A DNA stretch of 64,000 nt from contig JAVTLE010000005.1 of assembly GCA_033439295.1 (NCBI GenBank), positions 2,654,501-2,718,500 of the forward strand, in the 5' to 3' direction. Both the position numbers and the translations under genes were made by a program. Below are positions 47,296 to 59,600 of the stretch, in pieces. The notes beneath the pieces were generated by a model. The model was given only the letters and a program-made list of their open reading frames with translations. It had not been told where the DNA came from and did no database searches. Each line of letters begins with the position of its first letter. Positions within the stretch are counted from its first letter, which is position 1. This DNA comes from Deuterostichococcus epilithicus (Eukaryota > Chlorophyta > Trebouxiophyceae > Prasiolales > Stichococcaceae).

Positions 47296-48970
47296 ATGCC
47301 GCGGAGGCCTGCAGCCGCTTTAGCAGGCGAGCAGGACCGCAGCCTGGCAGCCAAGCCTGTGGCTGCTAGTGATTTGCAGCCGCAGCCGCGGGCGGGCCTG
47401 CACTTTGGCGACCCCTTCGGCAGCTGGGGCGACAACAACCTCAGCCTGCTGTCGGCACAGGCCAGCCGCTCTGCCGAACTGGCCACGCCCTGCAAGGATG
47501 ACGGCGCCGCGGTGGCCTCCACTCCGAGACTGGGCGACAGCGTTGGCGATAGCACCCAGCAACAGCCTCCGCCCGACCGCGAACAGCAGCACCAGCAGCA
47601 GCACGCAGCCTCGCCCTGCGACAGTGACGGCCTGACGGCGCACAGCGGCGACGACGCTTCGCCACAGCCGGTGGCATCGGACTCGACTGCGGGACTGCCG
47701 GGGGACCCGCCGGGAAGCAGCCCGGCTCCGGAATCGCAGCATGGTCGGAAGGGCAAACGGTGACTTGTGGCACTCTTTCCGACACGTGCAACACACAATG
47801 TCAACCCCCTGCTGCTCAGAGCCAGAGCGTGCATTGTTTGATCTAGGTTTGAAGTGACTGGAAACCGCTCCTCTAATGGTCATACGGTCTGATGTGCTGC
47901 AAAAGTTGTTCAAGGCACTGCAGTTGCTAGACTTATGCTGCAGATGAGCCGGCATGCCAGGACCTCGTGCAAGTTGCCAACGAGCGTTTGTTCTTTTGCT
48001 GTGCAGGCAAAAGAAAGGCGGGCTATATGCGGACCTCATAGGACGGGAGGTGGACGTGCCGGCCTCTATCTTCGACATCCAGGCACGCTGATGGACGGCT
48101 GTGCTCAGAAGAGCATTGATGAACCGGGCCTTTTTCAGAATCTTTATCATTATAATTTTTGTTGTTTCTGTGTGTGTGTTCCTATTATATTGAACCTTTA
48201 GTAAGCCCTCAATCTGCTGCAGGTTCCGGACCTGTATTACCGGGCTGTGGTGAAGAAGAAAGATGCGGGGCACCCGCGGGCGGTGGTCATCCGCTTCCCA
48301 GAGGACGGGTCAACCTTCTGGCTGCCTGTGGACGAGGTGCGAGCCAGCAGCTAGCATCCTGTTATCCAGTCACTATGGGCTTGAACACGCTGTCGGAAGC
48401 AACATTTGAAGGTCTCCTGCCGGCATCGCATATAGGTGCCATGTCTGTGCAGTCTCAGCCTCAGGCCTCGCGCGACGTCCTATTGGCCTGCACGTGGACG
48501 TGAGGAGATGCTGAAGCGAGGCGGTGCCACTGCTCGCCATGGCCAGACGCACGCAGGCATGGCAGCGCGCTGCGCTCCCTGCCCAGGCAGCTGACAGCCC
48601 GGCACCCCTGGCGTCGGCGCTGGCGCCATGCCTCAACGCCGTCCCCCGCTTTCGTGGCGCCCTCAAACTCCCTCAAAACCCTGCTGGAAACCCGGCCGCG
48701 CAGGTGCGGGGCTTCATTGTGGACATGGAGGCGCGCCGCGGCCTGGGCCACAAGTCGCTGGCCGGCGAGCGGTGCGCGACGTACGCGGCCGAGGTGCTCG
48801 TCAGCCTGTCCGGCGCCGCCGGCAGCGACGGCACCCGCCACTCGGGCGGCAGCGCTGAGCACCAAACAGCAGCGGACGAGCAGCGGCGGGGGCGGCGGGG
48901 GCAGACGCCCGCCGGCGGCGAGGCCGAGTCCGCAATGGTCAGCCCGGCCAGGAAACGGGCCCGGTCATGA
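47296..48970 (+). CDS. Unrecognised basic, possibly nuclear protein
   Basis: Four exons join in frame to 306 aa: 47296-47759, 48007-48082, 48223-48336, 48704-48970. The first exon encodes a low-complexity acidic Gln/Ser/Pro-rich region with poly-Gln and then GRKGKRQKKGG. The middle is the only compact domain, about 80 residues: LYADLIGREVDVPASIFD, VPDLYYRAVVKKKDAG, AVVIRFPEDGSTFWLPVDEV. This alternating beta-like stretch could be a small barrel (Tudor- or PWWP-like), which is speculation. The C-terminus ends SPARKRARS, a likely nuclear localisation signal. Intron 2 appears to have a GC donor (CAG before GCACGC at 48083); without it the frame stops. The Met at 47296 may not be the true start because the frame is open upstream. 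Confidence 0.6.
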
Positions 48971-49893
48971 GGGGCTGCAGTTCGCGCTTGTGTCACACTG
49001 TCAGCACAGGGCCGGATTGACGGAGTGCGCCGCGGCCGGTGCCCGCCGACAGCTGGGCGCTGCGTCGGCGCACCGGCGAGGCGCAGCAAGACGAGACACT
49101 GACGGCAGGGATGGCATGCGGGCAGGCTGCAGAGGGGACGGCTGCATTGCAGGCTCTCATGGCGGACTCCAATCCTGGCGGCGCAAACTGCCTACGTCTG
49201 ACCTCATGCAGTGGGAGGACGGCGACAGCAGCTTCCTATATGCTTGGTATTGCAAACTGAGCGCTGCGTGGGGCCGGGCACGAAGCTGTCATTGGGCAGC
49301 GTTCGTGGCGAGCCATGCGCCGTGAGTTTGTGCGGCATACCTACAGTCTAAGGACATGACGAATGCGTCTTTTTTCCATACCTAGCAGGGATGCGTATCC
49401 CCGTCTTGTATCGTATGGCATTCATGTGCTAGAATTGCTAGTTTGAGCGCGACACCCATGCTCTGGAGCCGCTGATGTTGTTTCATGGCGGGGGGAGCAG
49501 CTATGGTAGCTTGATGACAGTCGAAGTTTGTGTTTCAACGACGTTGCTTGTGGTTCACAAGCGTTCAGGCATGGTCCAGGCAAAGCGAAAGGCTCAACAT
49601 GGCAGCACTAGACCCCGGATGCTTCTAATAATAACTTCGTGTTTCCGAGGAAACCTTGCCGTCGACGATCCACAGTACTTAGCAGTGCCCACAGACTTAC
49701 TCAGTCACCATCACACAGTGAATCTCGACTGTCATCAGCTGAGGTCTGCAGGCGGGAACCCACTGCTGTCTGCTGCAACCGCATTGCAGCACCCCTCTTC
49801 CAAACCATTTCAGACGACAAGCCGACACACACTTATCCCACTTCTGACAGAGCCGCTTGGTGGGCGGCCGTCCCACCCTCAAAAGACCCTTAT
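48971..49893. other. Convergent intergenic stretch
   Basis: This 923-bp stretch lies between two convergent stop codons and should hold both 3' UTRs. No exon, RNA gene or repeat was recognised. Confidence 0.5.
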
Positions 49894-52800
49894 TCACATC
49901 CGCTTTGCATCCGCGTCTGCGCGCCTGCGGACGAGACCCGTGTCCACTGCCGCCTGGGCATCCAGCACTGCGCTGTATTGCTGCTCGGCGTCTGATTCCT
50001 CGCTGCCGCCGGCGCCGCCCCTGGCGCCGCCCCCGCCGCCTGCGGCACCCCCGACTGCGACCCCCTCGCCGCCNCCGCGCAGGGCAGCCGCCCGATGCAT
50101 GTCCCTCAGGTCTTCCGGCCGCCGCCGCCGCCGAAGGCCGCGGCACCGCCGTCGGAGCGCCCCCGCGCCTCCGCNGCCGCCGCCGGCGCGCGCCGCGTGG
50201 TGCTGCTTGCCGGCATTGATGATCGCGGCGCGTGCCGCCACCGGATCGTCCAGCACTCCATCACCGCCGTCGGTCAGGCTGCTGCCCGACAGGCTGCCGC
50301 CGCCCTTGGCGAGCGCCCGGACCTGTGGGCGTCCATCACCGGCACTCACGGGCTGCCGACGCACCAGGGGAAGACGAAGAAGGAATGCAGAGGGATGGTA
50401 AGCGGCTCTGCAGCGGCCACGGAGTCCACATCGGCCGACTGGTCTGCAAGTCTCCCTCTTCCCTGCCGGGCTGCAGCTTCAACTGAAGGGGACACGTCCA
50501 GCTGCAGGACACGCACCAGGTCCCGAGCCCCGTCCTTGGCGCCGCGTGCGCTGTCCACTGCCTCGGCGGCCGCGGCGCTGTCCGGCGCCACGGCGGCCGC
50601 GCGCGCCAGCAGGCTGCCGGCGGCGCCGCCGTCTATCACGCCCGCCCGGCGGCCGCCGCCGCCGCGCCGCCTGGCGCTGCGCACAGCGTCGTGCGCGTCC
50701 GCGAGAACGGCGCCGTTCAGGCCGCCGCCGCCCAGGAGACCTTCGCCAGCCAGCGGGCCATCGGCGGGCGCGTGCGCGGCCAGCCAGCCGCCGCCGCCCA
50801 GCAGGTCGGTCGACCCGAGCGGCGAGTCGGCGGCCGGGCTGTCCGTGGGGTGCCCCGCTGTCATGCCGGACACCGCGCCGGCGATGCCGGNGCNGCTGNG
50901 NGTGACGCCGGNGCCGCCGGCCGGCTGCGGCGCTGCGGCGGCGGCGCCGCCCCGCGCCAGGCGCTGCGCCCTGTGCTGCACCTTCTCAGCCGCCAGCGCC
51001 GCCTTGAGCGCGGCCGCCAGCTTGGTCGGATCGGCAGCGACATTGTCCAGCTGCACGTCCGCGCCTGATCCGGAAGCGCCTCCCGCAGCCGTTTCGGAGG
51101 CATTCCCAGCCGCCTTGATTTTCCCCGGGTCCCGCCCCGCCAGCACCTGCTGCCGCGCATGGTGGTCCAGCATTGACGCGTCGGCGAGGCCGCCGCCGTC
51201 GACGAGGATCCCGCCGCCGACGCCAGAGTCTGAGGCTCTGCCGACGCTGTCGCCGCCTACCGCGCCCCGAGAGCCGCCGCCGCGGACGGCAGTATCCGCC
51301 ACCCCGCTGCCAGGGCCGTCGCCGCCCAGCTCGTCGGCTGCTGAGCCGGCGCCCTGCTGCTGCTGGGAGCCGTCGCGGCGCGGCAGCAGAGCTGCGCCCT
51401 GCTTCCGCTGCTGCTGCTGCTGCTGCTTGCCGCCTTGCTGCCGCGCGTTGCCTTCTGCTTCACTGCCCAGCTGCTGTGCACCGCGCTTTGCTGCATCGCT
51501 CTCAGCTGCACCGCCCTCTGCTGCGGCGCCCGTCGCAGACCCGCCCAAGGCGTCGCCCCTCGACAACGCGGCAGCCTCCTTCAGGACGCTGAGTTCTGAA
51601 AGGGCGGCCGCCTTGGCCACAGCGGCAGCATGGTCCTGCAAATGGCAGCCACTGCAGGGTCACGCATGAGTCGACAGCGCTGCTTCTGGCTTCCTGCAGG
51701 CTGCCGAATTTCGACTTGCGTTGTAGAGACGCAAGCAGGTCACAGACAGGGCCGGCAGCAGCTGAGCACACGTCATGAGGTGCGCACCCGCTTCAGGGCC
51801 ACGATTGCCGCCTCGTGCTGCTTGTTTGCGGTGTCTGCCACCTGCAGTTTAGCCTGCAGCCAGACGCTTCCAGCTCAGAATTGCACAGAGCAGGTGCGGG
51901 CTGGTTGAACCCCCCTGCTGGCAAACTGGGCATGCTGCAGGCTGGCGATCATGTCCTGTGGCGGTGATGCCCATCATGCGGATGGCCTGTAGCACCATTG
52001 CAAAGACCGCCCCCACTCAAGCACCCTCCCGGCACTGGCAATCAAGCTCCCGCCTGACGCTGTAGGCCTCACCCCCCCCAACACACACACACCCCCCACC
52101 CCACCCAATTCCCTCCCCCTCCCCCTCTCTCCCGCCCTCCACGGGCTGCCGCCCTGCTGGCGGCGCTCTTAGGGGCTGCAGCCTGCACGATGTCGAATCT
52201 CAAATCTCATCTCAAAAGGCATAATCGAGCAGAGCGGGCGCGCACCTGCAGCATGTCCACTTTGCTCTGTAGCTTGGCGGCGGAAGCCTGCGTGTCCTGC
52301 AGCCCCGCCACCATGGCCGCCAGCTTGCCTGCCTCCTCCCCTGCCGCGGCGCGCGCCACCTTGGCGCTCGAGTCCTGCGCCGCCGCAGCAGCCAAGGTTG
52401 CGTTTTCGGGTCTTCAAGCGGCTGGATTCGGTGCACCGTTTGCGCCGCCGCCTCTGCGGCCGATNGAGTGNCTGCACCCGGCAAGTCAGAGCCCGGGCAC
52501 AAACCTGAGACAGGTATGCGACCCGCGTCCCGCACCTGCGCCGCCTGCGCGCCCTTGACGTCACGCTCCAGACTGCTGATCAGCGACCGCAGCCCCTTCA
52601 CCTCGCTCTCCACCTACACAGCGGCCAAATCAGGATCCACAAGCCGGTGCAGCCGGCCAACTTGGCCATGGATATGGCTCAGCACTTTACGCCAGTGCTC
52701 GCAGATGAGCGGGCGAACAGGGACGGCGACGCATGGGAACGGTGGTGTGGATGCACTTGCCTCATGTTGTCTCGAGAGGATCCTGATGACCTCATCCTCA

Positions 52801-53047
52801 GTTTTGCTGCAGGGACAGGAAAGCAGCTGTCAGCACTGAATCGCCAGCCCGAACTTCATTCCTGACACGGCGGCACGCCAAGCAGGGCAATTCAATCACG
52901 TTCGTGCTGAGCGGCCTATGCTGTTGCTCACCTCGCTTGCTGATGGCCGCCATGGAACAGGCGCCCAATGTTGAACACTGCGACGATCGCCAAAAGCATA
53001 CATCCGTAGCGCACAATGCTTCTGGCGGACAGCAGCTGCTGCGCCAT
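49894..53047 (-). CDS. Unrecognised single-pass membrane protein with coiled coil and low-complexity tail
   Basis: No family was recognised. Exon 1 (53047-52932) encodes MAQQLLSARSIVRYGCMLLA and continues a membrane helix to about residue 29, suggesting a type II anchor. Exons 52806-52761 and 52613-52536 follow in frame with an acidic link and VESEVKGLRSLISSLERDVK, a heptad-like coiled coil. Further coiled-coil pieces are SSAKVARAAAGEEAGKLAAM and AKLQSKVDMLQ (about 52390-52235) and AKLQVADTANKQHEAAIVAL (about 51853-51792). A very long exon (from about 51635) is Ala/Gly/Gln-rich with a run of six Gln and many short Gly tracts. The last supported frame ends at 49894. Ns at 50.07, 50.18, 50.9 and 52.47 kb hinder exact joining. 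Intron 2 has a GC-type donor (GAG before GCAAGT, 52760). It might be a golgin-like tether, but this is a guess. Confidence 0.5.
52071..52140 (-). repeat. G-rich tract on the transcribed-RNA strand of an intron
   Basis: The plus strand is a nearly pure C/T/A tract with a short CA repeat; the minus strand, which is the sense strand of the coiled-coil gene, therefore has many runs of three or more G. It lies in an intron. Such a tract can form a G-quadruplex in the pre-mRNA or DNA. It may simply be a slippage-prone simple repeat. Confidence 0.8.
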
Positions 53048-55011
53048 GCGTGCGCAGCGGCGAGCTTCCGCGGTGGCAGGTCTTCGTGGCGCGGCGCAGC
53101 AGCCGCTCTGCGTGGCAAGGACGCCACGGTCAGAGTCTGACGGGACTGCAGCTTGTTGGCGCACTGGGAACGCCGTGCAGGCAGAGACGCTGCGACAGCG
53201 TCTCATGGAACTGAAGCCTGTTGCCAAGTTCAAACGCCGTGCAGGTGGGTGCTCATGGTGATCGAAGCGGGGAGGCGCACCGGTCTCGCAGCCGCGCGAG
53301 ATAGCAACACGACGCGTAGACAACGGCCGGAATGTATGGCCGCAGGAGGCGAATTTCTTCGATCCGCTGACTAGAAGACTCAAATCAGCCTCCCTATATG
53401 TCAGCACACCGATCGAAGTGACACTTGCGGGATTCAAAGCGCCTCGCACGCCAAGTAGCGGTCTGACTGGTGTTAATCAACTGCCAGCTCAGCACGCCGG
53501 CATCAACGCGCTTGCTCAGATACCGTGCAGGCGGCCATGAGCTGCGATAGCGTACATATTTGTTGAAGGTTGAGGGGGTCATTGCGCTCATGTGCAGGAG
53601 ACGAGAGGAGCATCTCCTATAATCTGCGCAAAGGAAGTGCCTGGAAATACGAATGCAGTTGTGGCGCTAGGGTCCAAATTTAAAATTCAAAATATTTGAG
53701 TTCTGTTGTGTGGCACAATACAATGGTCGCGGCACAACGGTCCTCGCGACGATGGAGAGCGTTCCCAAAGCGCAAGCGGGTAGGATGCTCTCAAGCGGGC
53801 TCGGCCAAGCAGCATGCACACAATCAGAAAAGGCACCTGATTCGAGGGCTGGGCTGATACGGCACAGAAGCAGTGCTGCGCAAAGAGGTGACGCAGCCAC
53901 GAGATGCTCACGGTGCTGTTGCTCAACGCTCATCGCCTAGCTCAAAGCTCATTGTCTACCTATAAGTATGGGTGCCGCCAGGCGGGTTGTTTACAGGTTC
54001 AGCTGCCTTGGTCCACATGCACATTTGCGCCCATCGCGGGTCGTCAGGTTGACCTTTCACGCAGACGATCACGGCTGTCACGTCGCGGGTCTGCAAACTG
54101 GGCTTTCGTGCCGGCATGGGCCTCTTCTGGCTTGCAAGCAATGCTCTCGCTGGTCGCATCCGCCTCACACAGCTGACGCTTGGCGCCGTCAGACCTTTCG
54201 GGAGGGCAGGCGGCCGGACGTCCAGGCGGTGTTAGGGTTGGTCTTGGGGGTCCATGTCTGAGGGACGGAGTACACCTTCTTCGCCTGCCGCAGCGTGCAG
54301 CTGAACCTGCAGGCGGGCAGTGCAAGGAGTCAATTGGCATGCGCGTGCCATTGCAAGCACTGTTGTAAGCCTGCAGGAACAGTGCAGAGACTCTGCTCCG
54401 CTCAGCAGCCTGCGCGCCTCAGCATTGGGCCGAACATGCGAAGCAATATGTAGCCGAGTGGCAAGAGATCGAAAGAGTGCTCGAGGAGGACTCACTTGGG
54501 GAAGCGACCGTCCGAAGTGCAGGTCAGCCCAAAGTCACCAAGCGCACCAGGGTGCCCGCGCGCAGGCCGCGACCTCACAAAGGCCGTGCAGGAGCCCTTT
54601 GGGCCACAACCCTTGGCGTTGGCGCAAAAATTCCAAATGTTTGCCTGGGCAGAGAGCGACCGAACATGTCAGAAAGCAGTCCTACTGAAACTACGGAACA
54701 GTATTGATCCCAGCATGATGCAGCAGCATCAAGCACGCATCGCGTCCGAGCTCGCACCCTTTTGTTTTTCTTGCATTCGGAGCAGCAGTCGTTGGCGTTC
54801 TGCAGTCAACGACTGCTGTCAGAACGTGAGCAGGATTCAATGTGCAGGGGACCTGGTGGTGACACCCTGACACTCAAAGGACTGGCCGCCGTACACTGCA
54901 CTGGACCCCGGACAACAGATGCGGCACTGGTGGCAGGCCTCCTCACCGTGACCGCGGGCGGGTGGTTAGGCTGCGCACAACAGAGAAGGCAAGGCCGTCA
55001 GAAGCGATGTT
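53048..55011. other. Unassigned stretch upstream of the coiled-coil gene
   Basis: Nearly 2 kb without a supportable gene. Short open frames on both strands have no splice-consistent partners or family match. The part next to 53048 must contain the promoter of the coiled-coil gene; 53640-53720 is AT-rich. Confidence 0.4.
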
Positions 55012-55578
55012 CTAAATGGGAACCCGCATCGCAGTGTCATGCGGGTCATGTTGGGTTGCGAATTCATTGCTTAAGTTCGCAATGCTGGGTCTAGGACACG
55101 CGTCAAGCTTACCCCGCCGCTGTAGCTCAGAGAATTCACGTCCGCAGTAATCACCTGTGTGCACAGTCCAGCAACCATTGCAGGCGAGTGCGCCAAATGC
55201 AGGCGCTGCCGTCACAGGTGCATCCTGCCACCGCACACAGCGGCACTGCAGCGCACCGTGGAGGCGTTGTAGAGGCCATGAACAGGATTGCAGCCGGCAG
55301 CGGGGCAAATGACATCCGCCTCGGTGTATGGGCAGCAAGGCATGCTGCCGCATGTGATGGCGCAGGATCCACTCGGACCACACTTCCAAGTGGGCTTTGC
55401 CGCTGCGTATAAAGACAGACGAGGGCAGCTGGCAATAGCAGCTCCCTGCACCAGCTCCCCCCGAAGCGAGCAGCGGCGATCGTGCTGGTAATGGGTGCAT
55501 GCAGTGCCCACCTGATTGCAGCTGTCTTGCGTCCGCCAGAACGGCGCAAGCCAGAAGGAAAGGCACGAGGAGCTTCAT
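55012..55578 (-). CDS. Possible small secreted cysteine-rich protein
   Basis: The start codon at 55578 opens a textbook signal peptide, MKLLVPFLLACAVLADARQ, cleaved near residue 17-19. The same frame stays open to a TGA at 55012 (188 aa). A consensus donor (CAG before GTGGGC, near 55510) and an acceptor near 55445 would remove an in-frame intron. Overlapping this in another frame, about 55450-55209, is a denser cysteine pattern with CGPSGSCAITCGSMPCC and ICPAAGCNPVHGLYN, which looks more like a folded extracellular module, but I could not join it in frame to the signal peptide. Which reading is real is unresolved, and no family was recognised. Confidence 0.35.
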   Translation of the reverse strand: MKLLVPFLLACAVLADARQLQSGGHCMHPLPARSPLLASGGAGAGSCYCQLPSSVFIRSGKAHLEVWSEWILRHHMRQHALLPIHRGGCHLPRCRLQSCSWPLQRLHGALQCRCVRWQDAPVTAAPAFGALACNGCWTVHTGDYCGREFSELQRRGKLDACPRPSIANLSNEFATQHDPHDTAMRVPI

Positions 55579-56687
55579 CAAACCTGCAGCACGCAGCAAT
55601 CTGGGGATCGAACTTCCCGCTCTGACGCGGAGCGGACGACGCGACATATGCCGGCTAGATGCACAGTGCGACGGCCCACAGGAGCAGCAATGCATGCGAG
55701 CATGGATTGGATCAGTGTTGTCATCGCAAAGGCTTCAGCTTCAAGGAAGCAGCACCTGCTTTCGCTGGGTGTCGGCCAACGGCAGATGCGCCGCTGCGGC
55801 GTGGAAAGGCCAAAAGCTGCCGAAGCTACACGAAGCCGGCGAACGGAAGAGTCTGAAAATCTGCTTGCTTGACGCGGTTCGTGAATGGAATGTTGACTCT
55901 CGATGCCCAGCATGCAACGCAACGCAAAGGGGTCAGCGCAATCTCGTGAGCAGTGCGGTAACTTCCGCTGACGCAGCAATCTCACTGGTCGCCAGGCTGG
56001 CGTCGCGTACAATCTGGCTCCAGGTTGCAAGTAGCTTCAAGCCGCGATTGTCCTGCACTGATTGGGAGGCTTGCGGCAGCTGAAGGTTTCTGCGACTTTG
56101 CAGCTATCGGGTGAGAGCACAAAGACGAGAGGCGTCAGCTGGTTGTCAGTTGCTTGATAGTTTCTTGTACGACCGCATTCGTGGTGACATTTCTGCTTCA
56201 TTGAGCCAGCAACTGCATCATGGCCACTGCGTCACGGCTTTCGCATATCCTAGAATAGATAGGGTCCTGAGCTCAGACGGCCGCGCGACACAGCGTCATG
56301 ATTTCACCAGCACGCAACAACACTCCAGTCGGTTCGCAGCTTCGGCAGGTGCTGCTTTGCACCTCGGGCCTGAACGGCGATCAGAAGTTCGCGGTTAAAG
56401 GAAGCGCATATCATCACGACGAAAACCTACTTTCAGCAAAGTTGGGCTCCTAGCGCCCGTACAGATTCCATGCACCGGCTCCATCCCCGGATCCAGAATC
56501 CAGTTGAACAGGGACGTGCATGCATCGCCGGCAGTTGGCCATCCGCGGAGCTGCACCCTGCGAGGATCGTACTGCCGCTGTTCAAGGCGCGGACGGCCTT
56601 GCGCCTGCCGCCGTTTGAGGCTGCATCGCCACAGGGACGTCGCGGCGTGGTCGGCGTGGTCGCCAGGGGCCGGCAGCCCCTTGCGAC
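55579..56687. other. Gap between FAN1 and the secreted-protein candidate
   Basis: About 1.1 kb that includes the FAN1 3' flank and the upstream region of the candidate secreted gene. A 150-codon open minus-strand frame (55578-56030) has no family resemblance. Nothing else is evident. Confidence 0.4.
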
Positions 56688-59600
56688 TCAGCGCCGCTTC
56701 TTGGGCAGCGTCTCCACGACCTTGAGCACCTCCACGTCCAGGCCGGCCGCCGACAGCGCGGCCGCCCAGGCGCGCTGCTGCTCGGACAGCCGGTCGCGGG
56801 GCCCCTTCACCTCCGACAGCTTGGCGCGCCGGTCTGTCGGCCGCCACAGCAGCAGGTCCGGCATGCCGCCTGCAGAGCATCAGCTCCAGAAGCTCGGAGG
56901 CACGACGACATGCGCGGACTCGCTGAGCAGCATTCTCTCAGCACGGACTCCAGCAATTTTCCTGCCTGCCCAGCCAGGAGCAATGGGGCCAGTGTGCACA
57001 CGCGATGCGGCAACGCACCATTGCCGCAGCTTCCCCACCCCCAAGACCGATAGTCCTGTTTCCACAAGCTCCAGTGGGTTCAGGTTTGGAAGATGCATTC
57101 CCACCTGCCCAGCCGGAGTGGTCCTCTGCAAGCAGGTGGCACAGCGCAGCAAGGCCGGCGCCGCCGACGCAGTCCGCAATCTCCGCCAGCTCCTCCAGCG
57201 GCTGCCGCTCCCAGTTGACGCCGCGGCACACGGTGCCCTCGTTGGCGGTCCAGCACTCACGGATGAGCTCTACCGCGCGGCCCTCCCTGTAGCGATGGCA
57301 GCAGGGACGCACAGTCGATTGCACGTCATCACGAAAGACCTGCACACTGACAATTGCACCGAGTTGGTCCTACCTTTTTCAGCACAGGGCCGGTGTCGAT
57401 CGAACACTCTGTCACTCTGCTCCGGCAAGTGGGGATATTCCCTAGGGGCCACACCGAAACGCCTGCTTGGTGTGGCTGCTGCGCCGACACCGGCCTCTCG
57501 CACGATGCGGCAAGGCTTCGCACCTGATCTCCTGCAGGCGGGCCTCGATGAGGGGCTGGCGCGACGAGAAGAAGCCCTCGGTGCCGAGGTCCAGCGGTGC
57601 CGCCTGGAACCGGCAACAGTCAGGGCTTGCGGTTTCGAGTTTCACACGGGGCAGCTAATTGGTGACATGGTTTTGGTTTGGTGGATCGCAGAACTCGCCT
57701 GGAAGGGCGTGCGGAACACCTCCGGCACGTCCGCAAACATGACGCTCCACATGAGCAGGCCGAACAGCGTCGCCCACACGCCGCCCTCACAGTGCAGCCC
57801 TGCAGCGACCCATGCTAGGCATCAATGTGGCGGCCTGGCTAATGCTCGCAACGTTGAGGCAAGAGGTGTTCCGTGGGTGACCAAGGAAGCGCTTCAAGAT
57901 GGTTTTTGAACGAGTGCAAGTTGCCGGATCAAGGCTGACAGTCAGGCTTGACACTGGTTCGACGTGTGACATCCGAAGGCAGATGCTGCGGTTGCTGGCG
58001 GCAGCAGATAGGGGAGAGGCCCTCGCCTTTCCAGCCGCCGCCCTCCTCAGTGGCGTAGTGCTGCAGCGCAAACTCCTCCACGGTGCACTGCTCGCCGTCG
58101 GCGCCCAGAAACTTGCTCTTCAGGCCTGCCGCAGACGCACCGCCCCGCAATCAGCAGCTGCTCTTGGGACAGATGGCGCGGCGTCACTGCAACGGCCCAG
58201 GCCCGCTGAGTTCCTGCGCACTTGCTGCAGCTTGCATCTGGTCTGCAGCATGACATGGCTGCACAGCCTGGCTGGACACCCGTGGCTCAGCAGCGACACA
58301 CAAAGCAGAGGAGCTGCATGCTGATCATTCAAAGTACCTGTGTGTCGTTCGAAGATCACCTGTGACGCTGGCGAGCGGCGTGCCTACGATTGTGACCTGC
58401 ATCGGGTCCCAGGACGCGGCGGCGGCCCAGGACGGCCGCCGCCAGCGCCGTGGCGGCTTTCCCAGCCGCAGCACCCGCCGCTGCAGCGCCAGCCGATCGC
58501 CAGTCTTGACCCACTCGTCCGCCAGCGCCGCCTCCGCCACCTGTTCGGACGTCGAACGATCGCAAATGATGGCGGCCGCGCCTGTTGTCTCTGCAGCCTT
58601 TGAGGACAATGAAACTGTTGGTGCAGCATGCACAGCAGTCAGCGCCTGCAGCTGCAGCGACTTTCGATGCTGGACTTTGGGAAACTGAGTTTGCACCGTC
58701 CAGCCGCCTGGCATTGTGCATCCATTGTGCCGCAGCGGGCTTTGCAGACGTGCTTACACCCAACCGGCTAGGGTCATGCAGCATGTAGGAGCGGGTCTGC
58801 GACACCTCCAGAGCCTCCTCAGGGCGGCCCATGTGCTCAGTGTCGATTGACAGGCGTGTCCACCACTCTCCGCGTCGCCCAGCGCAGCAGACACCGCCTG
58901 CGCGAGGCAAGAAGCACCTCGCGAGACAGAAACTCGGAAGCCGGGCTCGCATGCAGGCGACTTACGTGCCCAGCGTGTAGAAGCTGCATTTGCGCCGACA
59001 GCAGCACGGCAGTTGCTCGTGCAGCCGTGCTTCGCCATTTGACCTAGTGCCACGACTGATGCAGGTGCGGCGCCGGCGGCTGCAGCGAGGCGGCCGCTTG
59101 CACAAGAGAGCCGAACATCAGCTTACCCAGCAGCTGCCGCAGCGTGTCGGTGGCCTCGCTGTAGCGTTTCTGCTTCTCCAGCAGAGACACGCCGGCGGTT
59201 GCCATGGTCACGTACACCCATGCGGCAGTGTAGCACCGCAGGAAGGTCTGCGCCAGCGCCACGACTGCGCCCTGCTTGTGGCGCCCTGCGCCGATGGCCG
59301 CCCACGCCGGCTGCAGCGTCGCCTCTGCCGCCCCCGTGTCGCCGGCCTGATGCAGAATTGAAAGATGGCGGGCATCTCCGATGCCGGACGCAACAGTCTT
59401 GCAAGTCACAGCACTCGATCCTGCAGCAGGCACGTGCCGCTGACGAGCTGATCTGAGACCCCACCAGGCGAGGTTCTCGAGGCAAGCTGGGGTTGCCGCT
59501 GGCAGCAAGCCCCCAAGCAGCTGCAGTGAGTCGAAGGAGGTCAACCTTAAGGGTGGCTCTGCGCAAATGCGCATTCAGCCCGAGCAGCTGCGGCCAGGCT

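Noticed and set aside
55578-56030. A 150-codon minus-strand open frame ending where the secreted-protein start begins
   Set aside because: The stop/start overlap looks operon-like, but this is nuclear eukaryotic DNA and the translation has no recognisable feature.
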